DNA of 64,000 nt, from positions 186,001 to 250,000 of the forward strand of contig NZ_QERF01000007.1 of assembly GCF_003260205.1 (NCBI RefSeq), in the 5' to 3' direction. How positions within the stretch are numbered: position 1 is the first letter of the stretch; every line of letters begins with the position of its first letter. This document shows positions 23,366 through 32,619 of this stretch, piece by piece. This DNA is from Winogradskyella tangerina (GTDB lineage: Bacteria > Bacteroidota > Bacteroidia > Flavobacteriales > Flavobacteriaceae). A program made the position numbers and the translations under genes. A model generated the notes under the pieces. It made no database searches and was not told where the DNA came from. It saw only the letters and a list, made by a program, of their open reading frames with translations.

Positions 23366-24319
23366 TTGAATGAACTTATTCTAGAACTTGAAGAAATTAC
23401 ACCTAAAGAATTCTTCGGTGCTCAAAATGCCAATATTGAACTCCTGAAAAAATACTATCCTAAACTTAAGATTGTTGCTCGCGGTAATAAAATAAAGGCC
23501 TACGGTGATGAAGACCTTCTTGAAGAGTTCGATACCAGAATGATGATGCTAATGAAGCATTTTGGGAAGTACAATAAACTCGACGAAAATGTAATTGAAC
23601 GTATTTTAACCAGTAATAGCAGTGAGGATTATTCTACTTCTGCGAAAAGCGGTGAGGTCATTGTTCATGGTGTAGGAGGCAAGCTTATAAAAGCACAAAC
23701 GGTTAATCAGCGCAAACTTGTTGAAAGCATTCGCAAAAATGATATGGTCTTTGCAATTGGACCTGCCGGAACTGGTAAGACTTATACGGGCGTTGCCTTG
23801 GCAGTTCAGGCTTTAAAAAACAAAGAAGTTAAGCGTATCATATTAACAAGACCAGCCGTAGAAGCAGGAGAAAATCTTGGTTTCTTGCCGGGTGACCTGA
23901 AAGAGAAGCTCGATCCTTATATGCAACCATTATACGATGCATTGCGAGATATGATTCCGAGTGAAAAGCTAGAGAGTTATATCGAAAAAGGCGTCATTCA
24001 AATTGCACCTTTGGCCTTCATGCGTGGACGTACATTAGACAATGCCTTCGTGATCTTAGACGAAGGACAAAATACGACGCATGCACAAATGAAAATGTTC
24101 TTAACGCGGATGGGTATGAATGCCAAGTTCCTTCTAACAGGAGATCCGGGTCAGGTAGATTTGCCAAGAAGAACCATTTCAGGATTAAAAGAAGCCTTAT
24201 TAGTGCTGAAGAATGTTGAAGGTATTGGCATGGTTTACCTCGATGATAAAGACGTGATACGACATAAGTTAGTGAAGAAAGTAATTGCAGCTTATAAGAG
24301 CATTGAGAATAGAGACTAA
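23366..24319 (+). CDS. PhoH-family ATPase (PhoH-like), TTG start
   Basis: A 317-aa P-loop ATPase. An N-terminal domain of about 110 residues with KH-like features is followed by Walker A GPAGTGKT at about 132-139, the motif [17 protein letters not shown], Walker B with [11 protein letters not shown] near 228-237, and [11 protein letters not shown]. The family is linked to phosphate starvation and RNA metabolism, but its direct role is unsettled. The start is the TTG giving [10 protein letters not shown], because the ATG 4 bases later is in another frame. purC follows after 5 bases. Confidence 0.92.
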   Translation: MNELILELEEITPKEFFGAQNANIELLKKYYPKLKIVARGNKIKAYGDEDLLEEFDTRMMMLMKHFGKYNKLDENVIERILTSNSSEDYSTSAKSGEVIVHGVGGKLIKAQTVNQRKLVESIRKNDMVFAIGPAGTGKTYTGVALAVQALKNKEVKRIILTRPAVEAGENLGFLPGDLKEKLDPYMQPLYDALRDMIPSEKLESYIEKGVIQIAPLAFMRGRTLDNAFVILDEGQNTTHAQMKMFLTRMGMNAKFLLTGDPGQVDLPRRTISGLKEALLVLKNVEGIGMVYLDDKDVIRHKLVKKVIAAYKSIENRD

Positions 24320-24324
24320 GAAGC

Positions 24325-25275
24325 ATGAGTAACACGATTATTGATACCAATTTTAACTTTCCAAGGCAGAAAAGTGTCTATAAAGGAAAGGTTAGGGAAG
24401 TTTATAACATCAACGACGAGCAATTAGTAATGATTGCAACCGATCGACTTAGTGCATTCGATGTAGTAATGCCAAAAGGTATTCCGTATAAAGGTCAGAT
24501 ATTAAACCAGATTGCTACGAAAATGATGAAGGACACTGAAGACTTAGTACCTAATTGGTTGGTGGCAACACCAGACCCGAATGTGGCTGTAGGTCATCTT
24601 TGTGAACCATTTAAGGTTGAAATGGTTATTAGAGGTTACATGTCTGGTCATGCTGCACGAGAGTACAAAGCTGGAAAACGCATGCTTTGTGGGGTTTCAA
24701 TGCCTGAAGGCATGAAAGAAAATGACAAGTTTCCTGAACCCATTATTACACCTGCAACCAAAGCTGAACAGGGCAATCATGATGAAGATATTTCTCGTGA
24801 AGATATCCTAAAACGTGAAATCGTATCTGAGGAAGACTATTTAATACTAGAGGATTACACGAGGAAACTCTTCCAAAGGGGTACCGAGATTGCCGCTGAA
24901 CGTGGGTTGATCTTGGTGGATACTAAGTACGAATTTGGTAAGACTAAAGACGGAAAGATTGTTTTAATCGATGAAATTCATACACCAGATTCATCGCGTT
25001 ATTTCTATGCTGATGGTTATCAGGAACGCCAAGATAAAGGTGAAGCACAGAAGCAATTGTCTAAAGAGTTTGTACGCCAATGGTTAATTAGTAACGGATT
25101 TCAAGGTTTAGAAGGACAATCGGTGCCTTTTATGAGCGATGAATATATTGAAACCGTCAGTGATCGTTATATTGAGCTTTACGAAAATATTACTGGCGAA
25201 ACCTTTGTGAAGGCTGATGTAAGCGATATCCAGAGTAGGATAGAAGCTAATGTTTTAACGTATTTGAATCGCTAA
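24325..25275 (+). CDS. purC: Phosphoribosylaminoimidazole-succinocarboxamide synthase (SAICAR synthase)
   Basis: A 316-aa cytoplasmic enzyme of purine synthesis that joins aspartate to CAIR using ATP. Family marks: [15 protein letters not shown] at the start (nucleotide-binding strand), [27 protein letters not shown], and [26 protein letters not shown]. The length fits the longer type found in Bacteroidota and eukaryotes. It follows phoH after 5 bases on the same strand and ends exactly before the convergent DinB-like gene, without a clear terminator between them. Confidence 0.95.
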   Translation: MSNTIIDTNFNFPRQKSVYKGKVREVYNINDEQLVMIATDRLSAFDVVMPKGIPYKGQILNQIATKMMKDTEDLVPNWLVATPDPNVAVGHLCEPFKVEMVIRGYMSGHAAREYKAGKRMLCGVSMPEGMKENDKFPEPIITPATKAEQGNHDEDISREDILKREIVSEEDYLILEDYTRKLFQRGTEIAAERGLILVDTKYEFGKTKDGKIVLIDEIHTPDSSRYFYADGYQERQDKGEAQKQLSKEFVRQWLISNGFQGLEGQSVPFMSDEYIETVSDRYIELYENITGETFVKADVSDIQSRIEANVLTYLNR

Positions 25276-25809
25276 TTAGTATTTGGTTTTCAGCGTCTCG
25301 CTATGATGTTCTACGTGATGTGCTGTCCACATAATAATCTCACGAATCGGCATTTTACCCATTAATGGGTGCGGCAAGATGAGGTTGTCTAAATGTTTAT
25401 CACTCATCTTTTTTGTTTTGAACTGCAGTTTTTTGCTTTCTGTTTGTAATCTATTCAGAATATAGTTTTTTTCACTGACGGGTGGAATCTTCATGTTTTG
25501 TGAACCTCTGAAAGTAGCGCCCTGAGCCTGTTCTAGGCGTTCTTCATAGCGTTTAACAATAGCATCGTATGCTCTTACTGGACGATTCGCTTTTCCGAAT
25601 TTATACTTTAGAAAAAATTTAGGCATACTTAAAGCAAAATTCAAAGGCTTTATACTTTGTAACAAATGAAGTGCATGTTGCCCGGTGGTCCATTTTCCTA
25701 CTGGGCCTTCTGTCCAGGACTCCTCTGATTGTTGCCGCAACCAATCGATAAGTTGCGTGTGTTTTTCGTCGATCAACTCGGCTATAGCTTCTTTGTCCAT
25801 AAACTTCAA
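25276..25809 (-). CDS. DinB-family metal-binding four-helix protein
   Basis: A 177-aa protein with the DinB-like bundle: helix 1 IAELIDEKHTQLIDWLRQQ, WTTGQHALHLLQS with the first His pair, and near the C-terminus IMWTAHHVEHHSETL, whose histidines form the usual metal site. The family includes bacillithiol transferases and many proteins of unknown substrate. It could act on a small thiol or a toxic compound. The gene is convergent with purC and lies 25 bases downstream of the DUF6048-like gene, on the same strand. Confidence 0.8.
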   Translation of the reverse strand: MKFMDKEAIAELIDEKHTQLIDWLRQQSEESWTEGPVGKWTTGQHALHLLQSIKPLNFALSMPKFFLKYKFGKANRPVRAYDAIVKRYEERLEQAQGATFRGSQNMKIPPVSEKNYILNRLQTESKKLQFKTKKMSDKHLDNLILPHPLMGKMPIREIIMWTAHHVEHHSETLKTKY

Positions 25810-25834
25810 AATAGTTTAATAGATACAAGGGATA

Positions 25835-26593
25835 TTATTCCTCAGCATCTTTCTCTTGAATCACCACTTTATCCTTCTTAAATATAGGAATTAAGTACGA
25901 CAAATTAAAACCGAAGCCTACACCAAATCGCCCACTATCATAAGTGCGATTAAATCCAGGAATATATAGGTTTTCGTAATTATCCGGAACTGTTTCCGTG
26001 ATCAATCCCTTAAGTTGTGCATTGATCCCGGCAAAGAAATTATTAAACAATTCAGCTTTAATTCCTAAAATGATCTCTGCCCAAACTGCTGTAAGACCGT
26101 CAAATTCTGTGCCCTCCTGAATCGTAAACTGTTGGTTCCAGTATTGATTATTTACGTTATAAATATTATAATTATCTAGGGTTTGTGTAAAAGTACTGGC
26201 ACCACCTCTGAATCCTACATAGATCATATTTTCCATGTCTAGCCAGTTCTTATAAAAATTGAGATCTATCCCACCTTTGAAATAACTACCCTTTGTGGTA
26301 TTGGTTAAAACTTCGTTATCAATAGTGCGTTCTTCGTTTCCGATTTCGCCAGCCAAATAAATGCGTTTAGTTAAACGGTAATCTCCCATGAGTTCAAAGC
26401 CCGTATAATTATCATCAATTAAGGTACGTGCTATTTTACTCATGTCAGCACCTAAACGCAAACCGTACTTTTGCTTGTATACCAGAGTGTCTTGGACTGT
26501 TTTCTTTTCACCTTGAGCAAAGGCCAATGTAGAAAACAATAGCAGTATAACTGTACTTTTAATGAAAGATGTGAACATGTACTGTATTTTCAT
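25835..26593 (-). CDS. DUF6048-like outer-membrane beta-barrel protein
   Basis: A 252-aa exported protein; a signal peptide ends at about residue 26 (TLAFAQG). The body has alternating amphipathic strands (YGLRLGADMSKIARTLID, YTGFELMGDYRLTKRIYLAGEIG, YFKGGIDLNFY) that fit an outer-membrane barrel. A basic/acidic tail follows (FKKDKVVIQEKDAEE). The order RlmD-like, DUF6452-like, DUF6048-like on one strand is, to my knowledge, common in Flavobacteriaceae. It overlaps the upstream lipoprotein gene by 35 bases. Its function is unknown. Confidence 0.75.
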   Translation of the reverse strand: MKIQYMFTSFIKSTVILLLFSTLAFAQGEKKTVQDTLVYKQKYGLRLGADMSKIARTLIDDNYTGFELMGDYRLTKRIYLAGEIGNEERTIDNEVLTNTTKGSYFKGGIDLNFYKNWLDMENMIYVGFRGGASTFTQTLDNYNIYNVNNQYWNQQFTIQEGTEFDGLTAVWAEIILGIKAELFNNFFAGINAQLKGLITETVPDNYENLYIPGFNRTYDSGRFGVGFGFNLSYLIPIFKKDKVVIQEKDAEE

Positions 26594-27092
26594 TTTCTAC
26601 GGTTGGTTCTATTATATCTATTGAACTGATCCAGTTGTCTGTGTCGTCATCGACCGTCAGGTTTAAATTTGTAAAAATGCTTTTAAATCCACAGGCTCTA
26701 GAAACATATTGAAATTCTGATGTATACGTAATTTCTATGATGTCGATGTTAGAAGTCCCAGTTTCATCAATTCTTAAATTGCTATTCTGTTCTAATATGA
26801 ATCGTGTTGTGGTCGTTTCATTTTCTGGACCAACAATTAGTGGTAATTCAATTGAATTTGAATTAGAATTAAAGATTAAGGTTGAACTTGAAGGTTCTAC
26901 CGGATCTGTGGCTAATCCTTCACCATATAAGGTTAAACGCGGAACACTTTTTAGGTCTTCTGGGCTTCCAGCATCGTAAAATTCTATAAGTAAACGGGGT
27001 GTAGTTGGTGTAGTCTCCGCGCAGATATCGTCGCGCTCGCAGCTTACTAAGACCACTAGAAATAAGACTAGTAAAAACTTTATTCTTTTCAT
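26559..27092 (-). CDS. DUF6452-like lipoprotein
   Basis: A 177-aa protein. The signal ends in a lipobox (VVLVSCERDD, Cys18), so it should be lipid-anchored. The mature domain begins with CAETTPTTPRLLIEFYDAGSPE and is beta-rich, with a second Cys in YVSRACGFKSIF that could pair with it. It overlaps both neighbours: 4 bases with the RlmD-like gene upstream and 35 bases with the barrel gene downstream, so the three are coupled. Lipoprotein and barrel are probably partners at the outer membrane; this is inference. Confidence 0.75.
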   Translation of the reverse strand: MKRIKFLLVLFLVVLVSCERDDICAETTPTTPRLLIEFYDAGSPEDLKSVPRLTLYGEGLATDPVEPSSSTLIFNSNSNSIELPLIVGPENETTTTRFILEQNSNLRIDETGTSNIDIIEITYTSEFQYVSRACGFKSIFTNLNLTVDDDTDNWISSIDIIEPTVENENTVHVHIFH

Positions 27093-28546
27093 TTATTTTT
27101 TTCAAACAATACCACAGTTTCAATATGAGCTGTATGTGGAAATTGATCAACTAAGCTAAACTTTTTTATTTGATAACCGGCAAGCATTAATTGTTCGGTA
27201 TCTCTTGCTTGTGTAGCAGGATTACAAGATACATAAACCAAACGGTCTGCGTTTAGGTTTATTATTTTTTTTAGCGTTTTTGGCGCAATTCCTGCTCGTG
27301 CTGGGTCTAACACCAATGTTCTTATTTTATTGATATATTCTGGGTGTTCATTCAAAAACTTACCAACATCTGCCGCATAAAATTCTAAACCTTCAATAGC
27401 ATTGCGTTTAGCATTTTCTTTGGCATCTTCTATAGCAGAAGCTACAATGTCGACACCAATGATTTTTGTATTATTAGCTTTACTCGCAATAATTTGCCCA
27501 ATGGTACCTGTGCCACAAAAAAGATCTAATACAACTGAGTTATCAACGGCTTCCTTGTTTTCTAAGGCGTAATCTACAACCTTAGAATACAATTTTTCTG
27601 CACATTTCGGATTGGTTTGAAAAAAGCTTTTCATGCTAATTTCAAAGTCGAGACCTAGGAGTTCTTCTACAATTTTGTCTTCGCCATAAACCAGACGAAT
27701 ACTACCGGTTGTGGCAATAGTTCTATCACCAATTTCGTCATTGATGGTATGCAAAACCCCAGCAATGCGATCTCCAAAAAGTGATACCAGGTATTTCGAA
27801 AATTCATCAAGATCGAATTCTGATAATTCGTAAGACGTGGTTACTAAATTGAATAGAAGCTGATTAGTTTTATAAGATTTACGAACTACTAAATACCTAA
27901 AAAACCCCTCTTTTTTTGGTGCATGCCAAGGCGCCAATGTAGAGTTTTCGCAATAGGTTCTTATATGTCGTATGTTGTTTTCTAATTCGGCATCAAATAT
28001 TCCAGAGTCTTTTTCAAGATTATCACCACACCACCATAGACCACGACGTTTAAAACCTAGTGTGAATTCATCCACATCAGTTTTCAAATCCCTATCATAA
28101 CCAATGGCAGAAAATCCATATTCCATTTTATTGCGATAGTGGAATGTATTCGGCGATGCTACAAACTCATCAAATTTTGACTCGATATCTTTTACTTTTC
28201 CAATACGTTTAAACAATTCGAACGTACTACTTTTTTTATAGCTGTGCTGTAAATCGACAGGAAGATTTATATAAGGTGCTCCAGGAATATCTTGATAAGG
28301 CATTTCAATTTCATTATCAGACGCCTTAAGGATATCGAGTAGTTTACATTCAGCGTATTTTTTACTCGATTTTTTTACTTGAGCTTTTACCAATTGTCCA
28401 GGAAGTGTGTTAGGAACGAAAACCACAAATTCTCCATGCTCATTTCTAATCCGCCCAATTCCTTTGCCACCAAAGGCATAGTCTTCTATAAGGATTTCGA
28501 TGATCTCCCCACGTTTCACAAATTTATTTCGCTCTCGTCTTGGCAT
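27089..28546 (-). CDS. RlmD/RumA-like 23S rRNA m5U methyltransferase lacking the Fe-S cysteines
   Basis: A 485-aa class I methyltransferase. A TRAM domain (about 9-68) is followed by an RNA-binding middle domain and a SAM domain with VLDLFCGTGTIGQI and LDPARAG. VSCNPATQARD carries the catalytic Cys, and HIETVVL the general-base Glu. Classical RlmD binds a 4Fe-4S cluster through four cysteines after the TRAM domain. Here that stretch reads PYQDIPGAPYINLPVDLQHSY and has no Cys; the only one near is Cys67. The enzyme is therefore a cluster-free variant, and its target uridine may differ from U1939. Confidence 0.88.
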   Translation of the reverse strand: MPRRERNKFVKRGEIIEILIEDYAFGGKGIGRIRNEHGEFVVFVPNTLPGQLVKAQVKKSSKKYAECKLLDILKASDNEIEMPYQDIPGAPYINLPVDLQHSYKKSSTFELFKRIGKVKDIESKFDEFVASPNTFHYRNKMEYGFSAIGYDRDLKTDVDEFTLGFKRRGLWWCGDNLEKDSGIFDAELENNIRHIRTYCENSTLAPWHAPKKEGFFRYLVVRKSYKTNQLLFNLVTTSYELSEFDLDEFSKYLVSLFGDRIAGVLHTINDEIGDRTIATTGSIRLVYGEDKIVEELLGLDFEISMKSFFQTNPKCAEKLYSKVVDYALENKEAVDNSVVLDLFCGTGTIGQIIASKANNTKIIGVDIVASAIEDAKENAKRNAIEGLEFYAADVGKFLNEHPEYINKIRTLVLDPARAGIAPKTLKKIINLNADRLVYVSCNPATQARDTEQLMLAGYQIKKFSLVDQFPHTAHIETVVLFEKNK

Positions 28547-28565
28547 TGATGATAAAATTTGACTG

Positions 28566-28573
28566 CAAATATA
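28566..28573 (-). promoter_or_regulatory. -7 promoter element (TATATTTG) before the RlmD-like gene
   Basis: TATATTTG on the minus strand matches TAnnTTTG fully, 19 bases upstream of the ATG. The -33 partner is not obvious. Confidence 0.45.
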
Positions 28574-28646
28574 GTGGCATTTTAGAGTATCTTTAAATAG
28601 TTTAAAATAAAATTGAACCTTTTCATTAATTCACCGTCATTAGGTT

Positions 28647-29126
28647 ATGAAGGTTGTAAATATTCATAAAAGAACAATTACCCAACACAAAGATGAGCTG
28701 TCTGAATTATTGAAGACTTTAGGTTCAAAAAATGACAAGTTCTGGCCCAAACATAAATGGCCTGCTATGAAGATTGAAAATGGCTTACAGGTTGGGAATA
28801 AAGGAAGACATGGTCCAATTAAATATTCAATTGTAGAATATATTGAAGGCGAACTTATCAAGTTTAAGTTTTCAGAACCAAAAGGTTTTAACGGAACACA
28901 CGAATTAAGATTGAAATCCATAGATGATTCAACAACAGAAATCATTCACGAAATAAAGATGAAAACATCTTTAAGAGCTAGTCTTTTGTGGCTTTTTACA
29001 ATTCGCTGGCTTCATGATGCTTTAATTGAGGATGCTTTTGACACTGTTGAAAACTATTTCAGTACGGATGAAAAACAAACAGCGCATGGCTTTTGGGTAA
29101 AACTGCTGAGAGCCTCTTATAAATAA
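28647..29126 (+). CDS. SRPBCC-superfamily protein (START-like fold), unknown ligand
   Basis: A 159-aa cytoplasmic protein. The pattern of strands and the final long helix fit the SRPBCC/START-like fold: GPIKYSIVEYIEGELIKFKF, FNGTHELRLKSIDDSTTEII, then the helix WLHDALIEDAFDTVENYF. Such proteins bind small hydrophobic ligands. It lies 21 bases before an ECF sigma factor gene on the same strand and may be co-transcribed with it. The ligand and role cannot be inferred. Confidence 0.6.
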   Translation: MKVVNIHKRTITQHKDELSELLKTLGSKNDKFWPKHKWPAMKIENGLQVGNKGRHGPIKYSIVEYIEGELIKFKFSEPKGFNGTHELRLKSIDDSTTEIIHEIKMKTSLRASLLWLFTIRWLHDALIEDAFDTVENYFSTDEKQTAHGFWVKLLRASYK

Positions 29127-29147
29127 TGCGATAAATAATAGGTCTAA

Positions 29148-29699
29148 TTGAAAGATGATCGAGATACGGATGAAGCTTTGATCTTAAAATTCAAAGCCGG
29201 TAACAAGGAAGCCCTTGCCATTCTGGTAAAACGTTGGCATCGGCCATTTTGCAATAAAGCCTATTGGATAACGCGCGATAAAAGTGCTGCAAAGGATATA
29301 GCGCAAGATAGTTGGAGCACCATTATTCAGAAGATTGAATCACTCGATGAACCGAAGAAATTTAAATATTGGGCTTATAGAATTGTATGTAACAAATCTA
29401 CGGATTGGCTGCGATTACAGTCGAAGAACGTTCGGTTTTCCGAAGGATATAACCTTCAAGCAAATCCGACAAAAAAGGATCATTCAGCAGATGAACACTT
29501 GAAAAAACTTTTACTAGATGCTATCAATAATTTACCGCAAAACCAAAAGATGGTCGTGAGGCTCTTTTATCTAAAATCCTACAGTTTAAAGCAAATTAGC
29601 GACTTGCTAAATATTTCGATAGGAACAACTAAATCAAGGCTGTTTCACGCGAGAGAAAAATTAAAAACAACATTAAAACATAAGAATTATGAAAACTAA
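29148..29699 (+). CDS. ECF-type RNA polymerase sigma factor (TTG start)
   Basis: A 183-aa sigma-70 family factor of the extracytoplasmic type. Region 2 covers about 20-85 (FCNKAYWITRDKSAAKDIAQDSW, then FKYWAYRIVCNKSTDWLR) and region 4 about 120-175 (INNLPQNQKMVVRLFYLKSYS, then ISIGTTKSRLFHAREKL). It would direct RNA polymerase to a special promoter set. The start is a TTG at 29148; no ATG precedes region 2 in frame. It overlaps the downstream membrane-protein gene by 11 bases, the usual pairing of a sigma factor with its regulator. Confidence 0.92.
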   Translation: MKDDRDTDEALILKFKAGNKEALAILVKRWHRPFCNKAYWITRDKSAAKDIAQDSWSTIIQKIESLDEPKKFKYWAYRIVCNKSTDWLRLQSKNVRFSEGYNLQANPTKKDHSADEHLKKLLLDAINNLPQNQKMVVRLFYLKSYSLKQISDLLNISIGTTKSRLFHAREKLKTTLKHKNYEN

Positions 29700-30075
29700 A
29701 ATGGAAGATATCGATCAGTTGATCAAGGAGACCTTAACAGAGGAGGAAGCGAAGTTTTACGATGAGTTAGATGAACAAAATCTATGGCATATGATCTTCG
29801 GTATATTCAGAGGAAAGAACAGCTGGATCGTATACCTAATGAGCATTGTTCAAGTTATTTTCTTCGGATTTTTTATTTATTGCGCCATTCAGTTTTTTAA
29901 GGTAGAAGCGACTAACGAATTGATAAAATGGGGTGTTTTTGGAACCATCAGTTTGATGGCTTCGAGTATGCTTAAACTGTTCTCCTGGATGCAAATGGAT
30001 AAAAAGGCAATTATCAGAGAAATAAAACGATTAGAGTTACAGGTGTCTTCGCTCTCTGGAAAAATCTCAGAATAG
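29689..30075 (+). CDS. DUF6768-like membrane protein, probable partner of the sigma factor
   Basis: A 128-aa protein with an acidic N-terminus (MEDIDQLIKETLTEEEAKFYDELD), two membrane helices (about 48-70 and 80-100) and a C-terminal coiled coil (IREIKRLELQVSSLSGKISE). No zinc-binding anti-sigma motif is visible. The gene overlaps the ECF sigma gene by 11 bases, so it could hold the sigma factor at the membrane, but an anti-sigma role is only inferred. The start could be the ATG at 29689 or the one at 29701. Confidence 0.7.
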   Translation: MKTKMEDIDQLIKETLTEEEAKFYDELDEQNLWHMIFGIFRGKNSWIVYLMSIVQVIFFGFFIYCAIQFFKVEATNELIKWGVFGTISLMASSMLKLFSWMQMDKKAIIREIKRLELQVSSLSGKISE

Positions 30076-30138
30076 GATTTTATTTCATACAGAATATTTA
30101 GTAACTTGCCCACATCTAGGGATGATTTCTCTCCCACG

Positions 30139-30210
30139 CTGCTTTTTCAAGGCTTCACCATGACTTCAAAATGGATGCGCTAAGCCTTCGAAGGAATAAA
30201 GGTAGAGCAG
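30139..30210 (+). other. Nested stem-loop upstream of rocD
   Basis: Three stems stack around one axis: CTGCT with AGCAG (outer), AAGGCTT with AAGCCTT (7 bp perfect) and CCAT with ATGG (inner). The whole lies 37 bases before the rocD ATG and has no T run, so it is more likely a structured leader than a terminator. Confidence 0.4.
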
Positions 30211-30247
30211 GAATGGTTGTTTTTATTATCATTAAAATTTTATTAAA

Positions 30248-31528
30248 ATGGCTGTTTTAGACCACATTTCATCGCAAGAGGCGATGGCACTAGAAAACAA
30301 GTATGGAGCACAAAATTATCATCCCTTACCAGTTGTATTAAGTAAAGGTGAAGGTGTTTATGTATGGGACGTAGAAGGTAAAAAATACTACGATTTTTTA
30401 TCGGCTTATTCTTCTTTAAATCAAGGACATTGTCACCCTAAGATCGTTAATGCTATGACCGAGCAGGCACAGCGATTAACATTGACATCGAGAGCGTTTT
30501 ATAACGATATGCTAGGGCGCTATGAGAAATACGCCACTCAGTATTTTAAGTTCGATAAGATGTTACCTATGAATTCAGGAGCGGAAGCTGTAGAAACAGC
30601 TTTGAAGCTTTGTAGAAAGTGGGCTTATGAAGTAAAAGGAATTGATCTAAACAAAGCAGAGATCGTTGTTTGCAAGAATAATTTCCACGGAAGAACAACA
30701 ACTATAATTTCGTTTTCGAACGATCCGATAGCACGTAAAAACTTCGGACCATACACAGACGGATTTATCAAGGTTGAATATGATAATCTAAAAGAGTTAG
30801 AAGCTGTTTTAAGCACGAATCCTAATATTGCAGGGTTTATGGTTGAACCAATTCAAGGTGAAGCCGGTGTTTACGTGCCTAGTGAAAATTACCTCATTGA
30901 AGCAAAAGCACTTTGCGAGAAATATAATGTTTTATTCATTGCAGATGAAGTTCAAACGGGGATTGCAAGAACAGGAAGATTATTAGCAACATGTGGTAAC
31001 TGTAGTTGTCCAAACAAAGATTGCTCAGACACACCAGATGTAAAACCTGACATTTTAGTTCTAGGGAAAGCATTAAGTGGTGGACTTTATCCTGTATCGG
31101 CAGTTATGGCAAGCAATGAAATTATGAATGTAATTCAGCCAGGTAATCACGGTAGTACCTTTGGTGGTAATCCAATAGCAGCGGCTGTTGCTATTGCTGC
31201 GCTCGAAGTTGTAAAAGATGAAAAGCTTGCAGAGAATGCTGATTACTTAGGGAAAGTCTTTAGAGCAGAAATGAACAAATACATCAAAAACAGTTCGATT
31301 GTAAGTTCGGTTAGAGGTAAAGGTTTGCTGAATGCGATTGTGATTAATGATGATGAAGACAGCGATACGGCCTGGAATATATGTTTGAAACTTCGTGATA
31401 ACGGTCTTTTGGCCAAGCCAACACATGGTAATATTATTCGATTTGCACCACCGTTAGTTATGACGGAAGATCAATTGTTAGAGTGCGTGTCTATAATTAC
31501 TAAGACCTTAACAGAGTTTGAAGTTTAA
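30248..31528 (+). CDS. rocD: Ornithine--oxo-acid aminotransferase with a cysteine-rich insert
   Basis: A 426-aa PLP enzyme of class III that moves the delta-amino group of ornithine to 2-oxoglutarate. Visible: [74 protein letters not shown], the PLP lysine Lys274 in [11 protein letters not shown], and [11 protein letters not shown]. Between the EVQTG segment and the PLP lysine lies [18 protein letters not shown], with four Cys at 249, 252, 254 and 259 where standard enzymes have a short loop. This could bind metal or respond to redox state. The gene is monocistronic. Confidence 0.92.
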   Translation: MAVLDHISSQEAMALENKYGAQNYHPLPVVLSKGEGVYVWDVEGKKYYDFLSAYSSLNQGHCHPKIVNAMTEQAQRLTLTSRAFYNDMLGRYEKYATQYFKFDKMLPMNSGAEAVETALKLCRKWAYEVKGIDLNKAEIVVCKNNFHGRTTTIISFSNDPIARKNFGPYTDGFIKVEYDNLKELEAVLSTNPNIAGFMVEPIQGEAGVYVPSENYLIEAKALCEKYNVLFIADEVQTGIARTGRLLATCGNCSCPNKDCSDTPDVKPDILVLGKALSGGLYPVSAVMASNEIMNVIQPGNHGSTFGGNPIAAAVAIAALEVVKDEKLAENADYLGKVFRAEMNKYIKNSSIVSSVRGKGLLNAIVINDDEDSDTAWNICLKLRDNGLLAKPTHGNIIRFAPPLVMTEDQLLECVSIITKTLTEFEV

Positions 31529-31938
31529 GGAGCAATTTCTGTGAATGGGAAATACGGAACATTTCGCAATACCCAAAAAAGTATAACCAATATTAATATA
31601 ACATTTGTAACCTTCGCGTTATGAAAAATGTTTTTCATGGTCTTGGTTGTGTATTTGGTAATTAAGTAATAGATCAACTGATATAGTATTACAAATACAG
31701 CAAAAGGGATAAGGTAATTGTGTCTTATTCCTCCAATAATGTCGCCATTAAGAATTTTATTCAAGGCACGCTGACTGCCACATCCAGGGCAATGAAAACC
31801 TGTTAATTGGTGAAAAGGACATTTTGGAAATGGTGATCCGTGTTTTGTAGGATCGTAGAAAAAATATAGTGATAGCATTAAAATTAATACTATCACTATA
31901 GTTATTATTAATAAGAATTTAGCTTTAGAACCCACCAC
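31525..31938 (-). CDS. DUF2752 membrane protein
   Basis: A 137-aa membrane protein with three or four hydrophobic segments. The DUF2752 signature is clear: [24 protein letters not shown] near residues 40-63. The Cys pairs suggest metal binding at the membrane surface. The end overlaps the convergent rocD stop by 4 bases, and its start overlaps the CD225-like gene by 14 bases. It belongs to a four-gene set of small membrane proteins including a second DUF2752 protein. Function is unknown. Confidence 0.82.
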   Translation of the reverse strand: MVGSKAKFLLIITIVIVLILMLSLYFFYDPTKHGSPFPKCPFHQLTGFHCPGCGSQRALNKILNGDIIGGIRHNYLIPFAVFVILYQLIYYLITKYTTKTMKNIFHNAKVTNVILILVILFWVLRNVPYFPFTEIAP

Positions 31939-32200
31939 TAGATGCCGCTCCTAAAAAAGCTAAACCAAAAAATGCAACATAAATTATCCATACTACTGCA
32001 GCTGCAACGACAGAAACAATACCCCAAGTCTTAGCGTTTTTTGATGCACGCATGGCCTTGTCGTAATCTCCCATGTCATAGGCACTGTTTACTTGTGTTG
32101 AATACACAATACTCACAATACCTGCTGGTAAACAGCATAAAATTGTTGAAATAATGGCTAATGCTAAATAATTTGGTGGTCTAGTTGGTTTTGCTTCCAT
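31925..32200 (-). CDS. CD225/dispanin-family small membrane protein
   Basis: A 91-aa protein with two membrane helices. The CD225 pattern is visible: NYLALAIISTILCCLPAGIVSIVYS, then VNSAYDMGDYDKAMRASKNAKTW and the second helix. In animals the family includes interferon-induced IFITM proteins; in bacteria the role is not established. A Gly/Ser-rich tail (AASSGGF) follows. It is part of the minus-strand set of DUF2752, CD225, CCC-motif and DUF2752 genes. Confidence 0.85.
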   Translation of the reverse strand: MEAKPTRPPNYLALAIISTILCCLPAGIVSIVYSTQVNSAYDMGDYDKAMRASKNAKTWGIVSVVAAAVVWIIYVAFFGLAFLGAASSGGF

Positions 32201-32272
32201 AATTTTTAATGGTTAGTTAAACGATTTAGTTATATAATTTATTTGAATTTCAAAAATAATAGAACAAAAGTA

Positions 32273-32614
32273 CTATTGCGCATTATTCGCTCCTTCTTGA
32301 AATCCTCTCATAAATTCTTCCATAATGGCTTTTCTTTCCTCATAACCTCCTGTGGCGAGATCATAGATATTGTAGATCAGTGTTAAAGCACAAATAATTG
32401 TGATCACCAATGCTACAGTTTTAGCAGTTTTCATCGCAGAGACACTAGTAGGCTCATAGGCTTCCGGATCGTCACTTACTTTTTTTAAGTTGTTATTAGC
32501 TACGATGTATGCTGGTCCTGCCAAGAAAACACCCAAACCACCAAAACAACAACAGAGTAAACCAATAAATGATAATACATATACAAGTGCTGGATTAAGT
32601 TTTTGTTGTTCCAT
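32273..32614 (-). CDS. CCC-motif small membrane protein
   Basis: A 113-aa protein with two membrane helices. The first contains the Cys triplet FIGLLCCCFGGLGVFLAGPAY, and the second lies at about 68-88. A charged C-terminal tail (YEERKAIMEEFMRGFQEG) is probably cytoplasmic. The layout resembles the adjacent CD225-like protein, including a polar loop with SAMKTAKT before the second helix, so both may share ancestry. Unknown function; flavobacterial genomes often annotate such genes as 'CCC motif membrane protein'. Confidence 0.75.
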   Translation of the reverse strand: MEQQKLNPALVYVLSFIGLLCCCFGGLGVFLAGPAYIVANNNLKKVSDDPEAYEPTSVSAMKTAKTVALVITIICALTLIYNIYDLATGGYEERKAIMEEFMRGFQEGANNAQ

Positions 32615-32619
32615 AATAT

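Noticed and set aside
24018-24350. Minus-strand frame across the phoH/purC junction
   Set aside because: It overlaps conserved coding sequence of both genes and its translation has no domain pattern.
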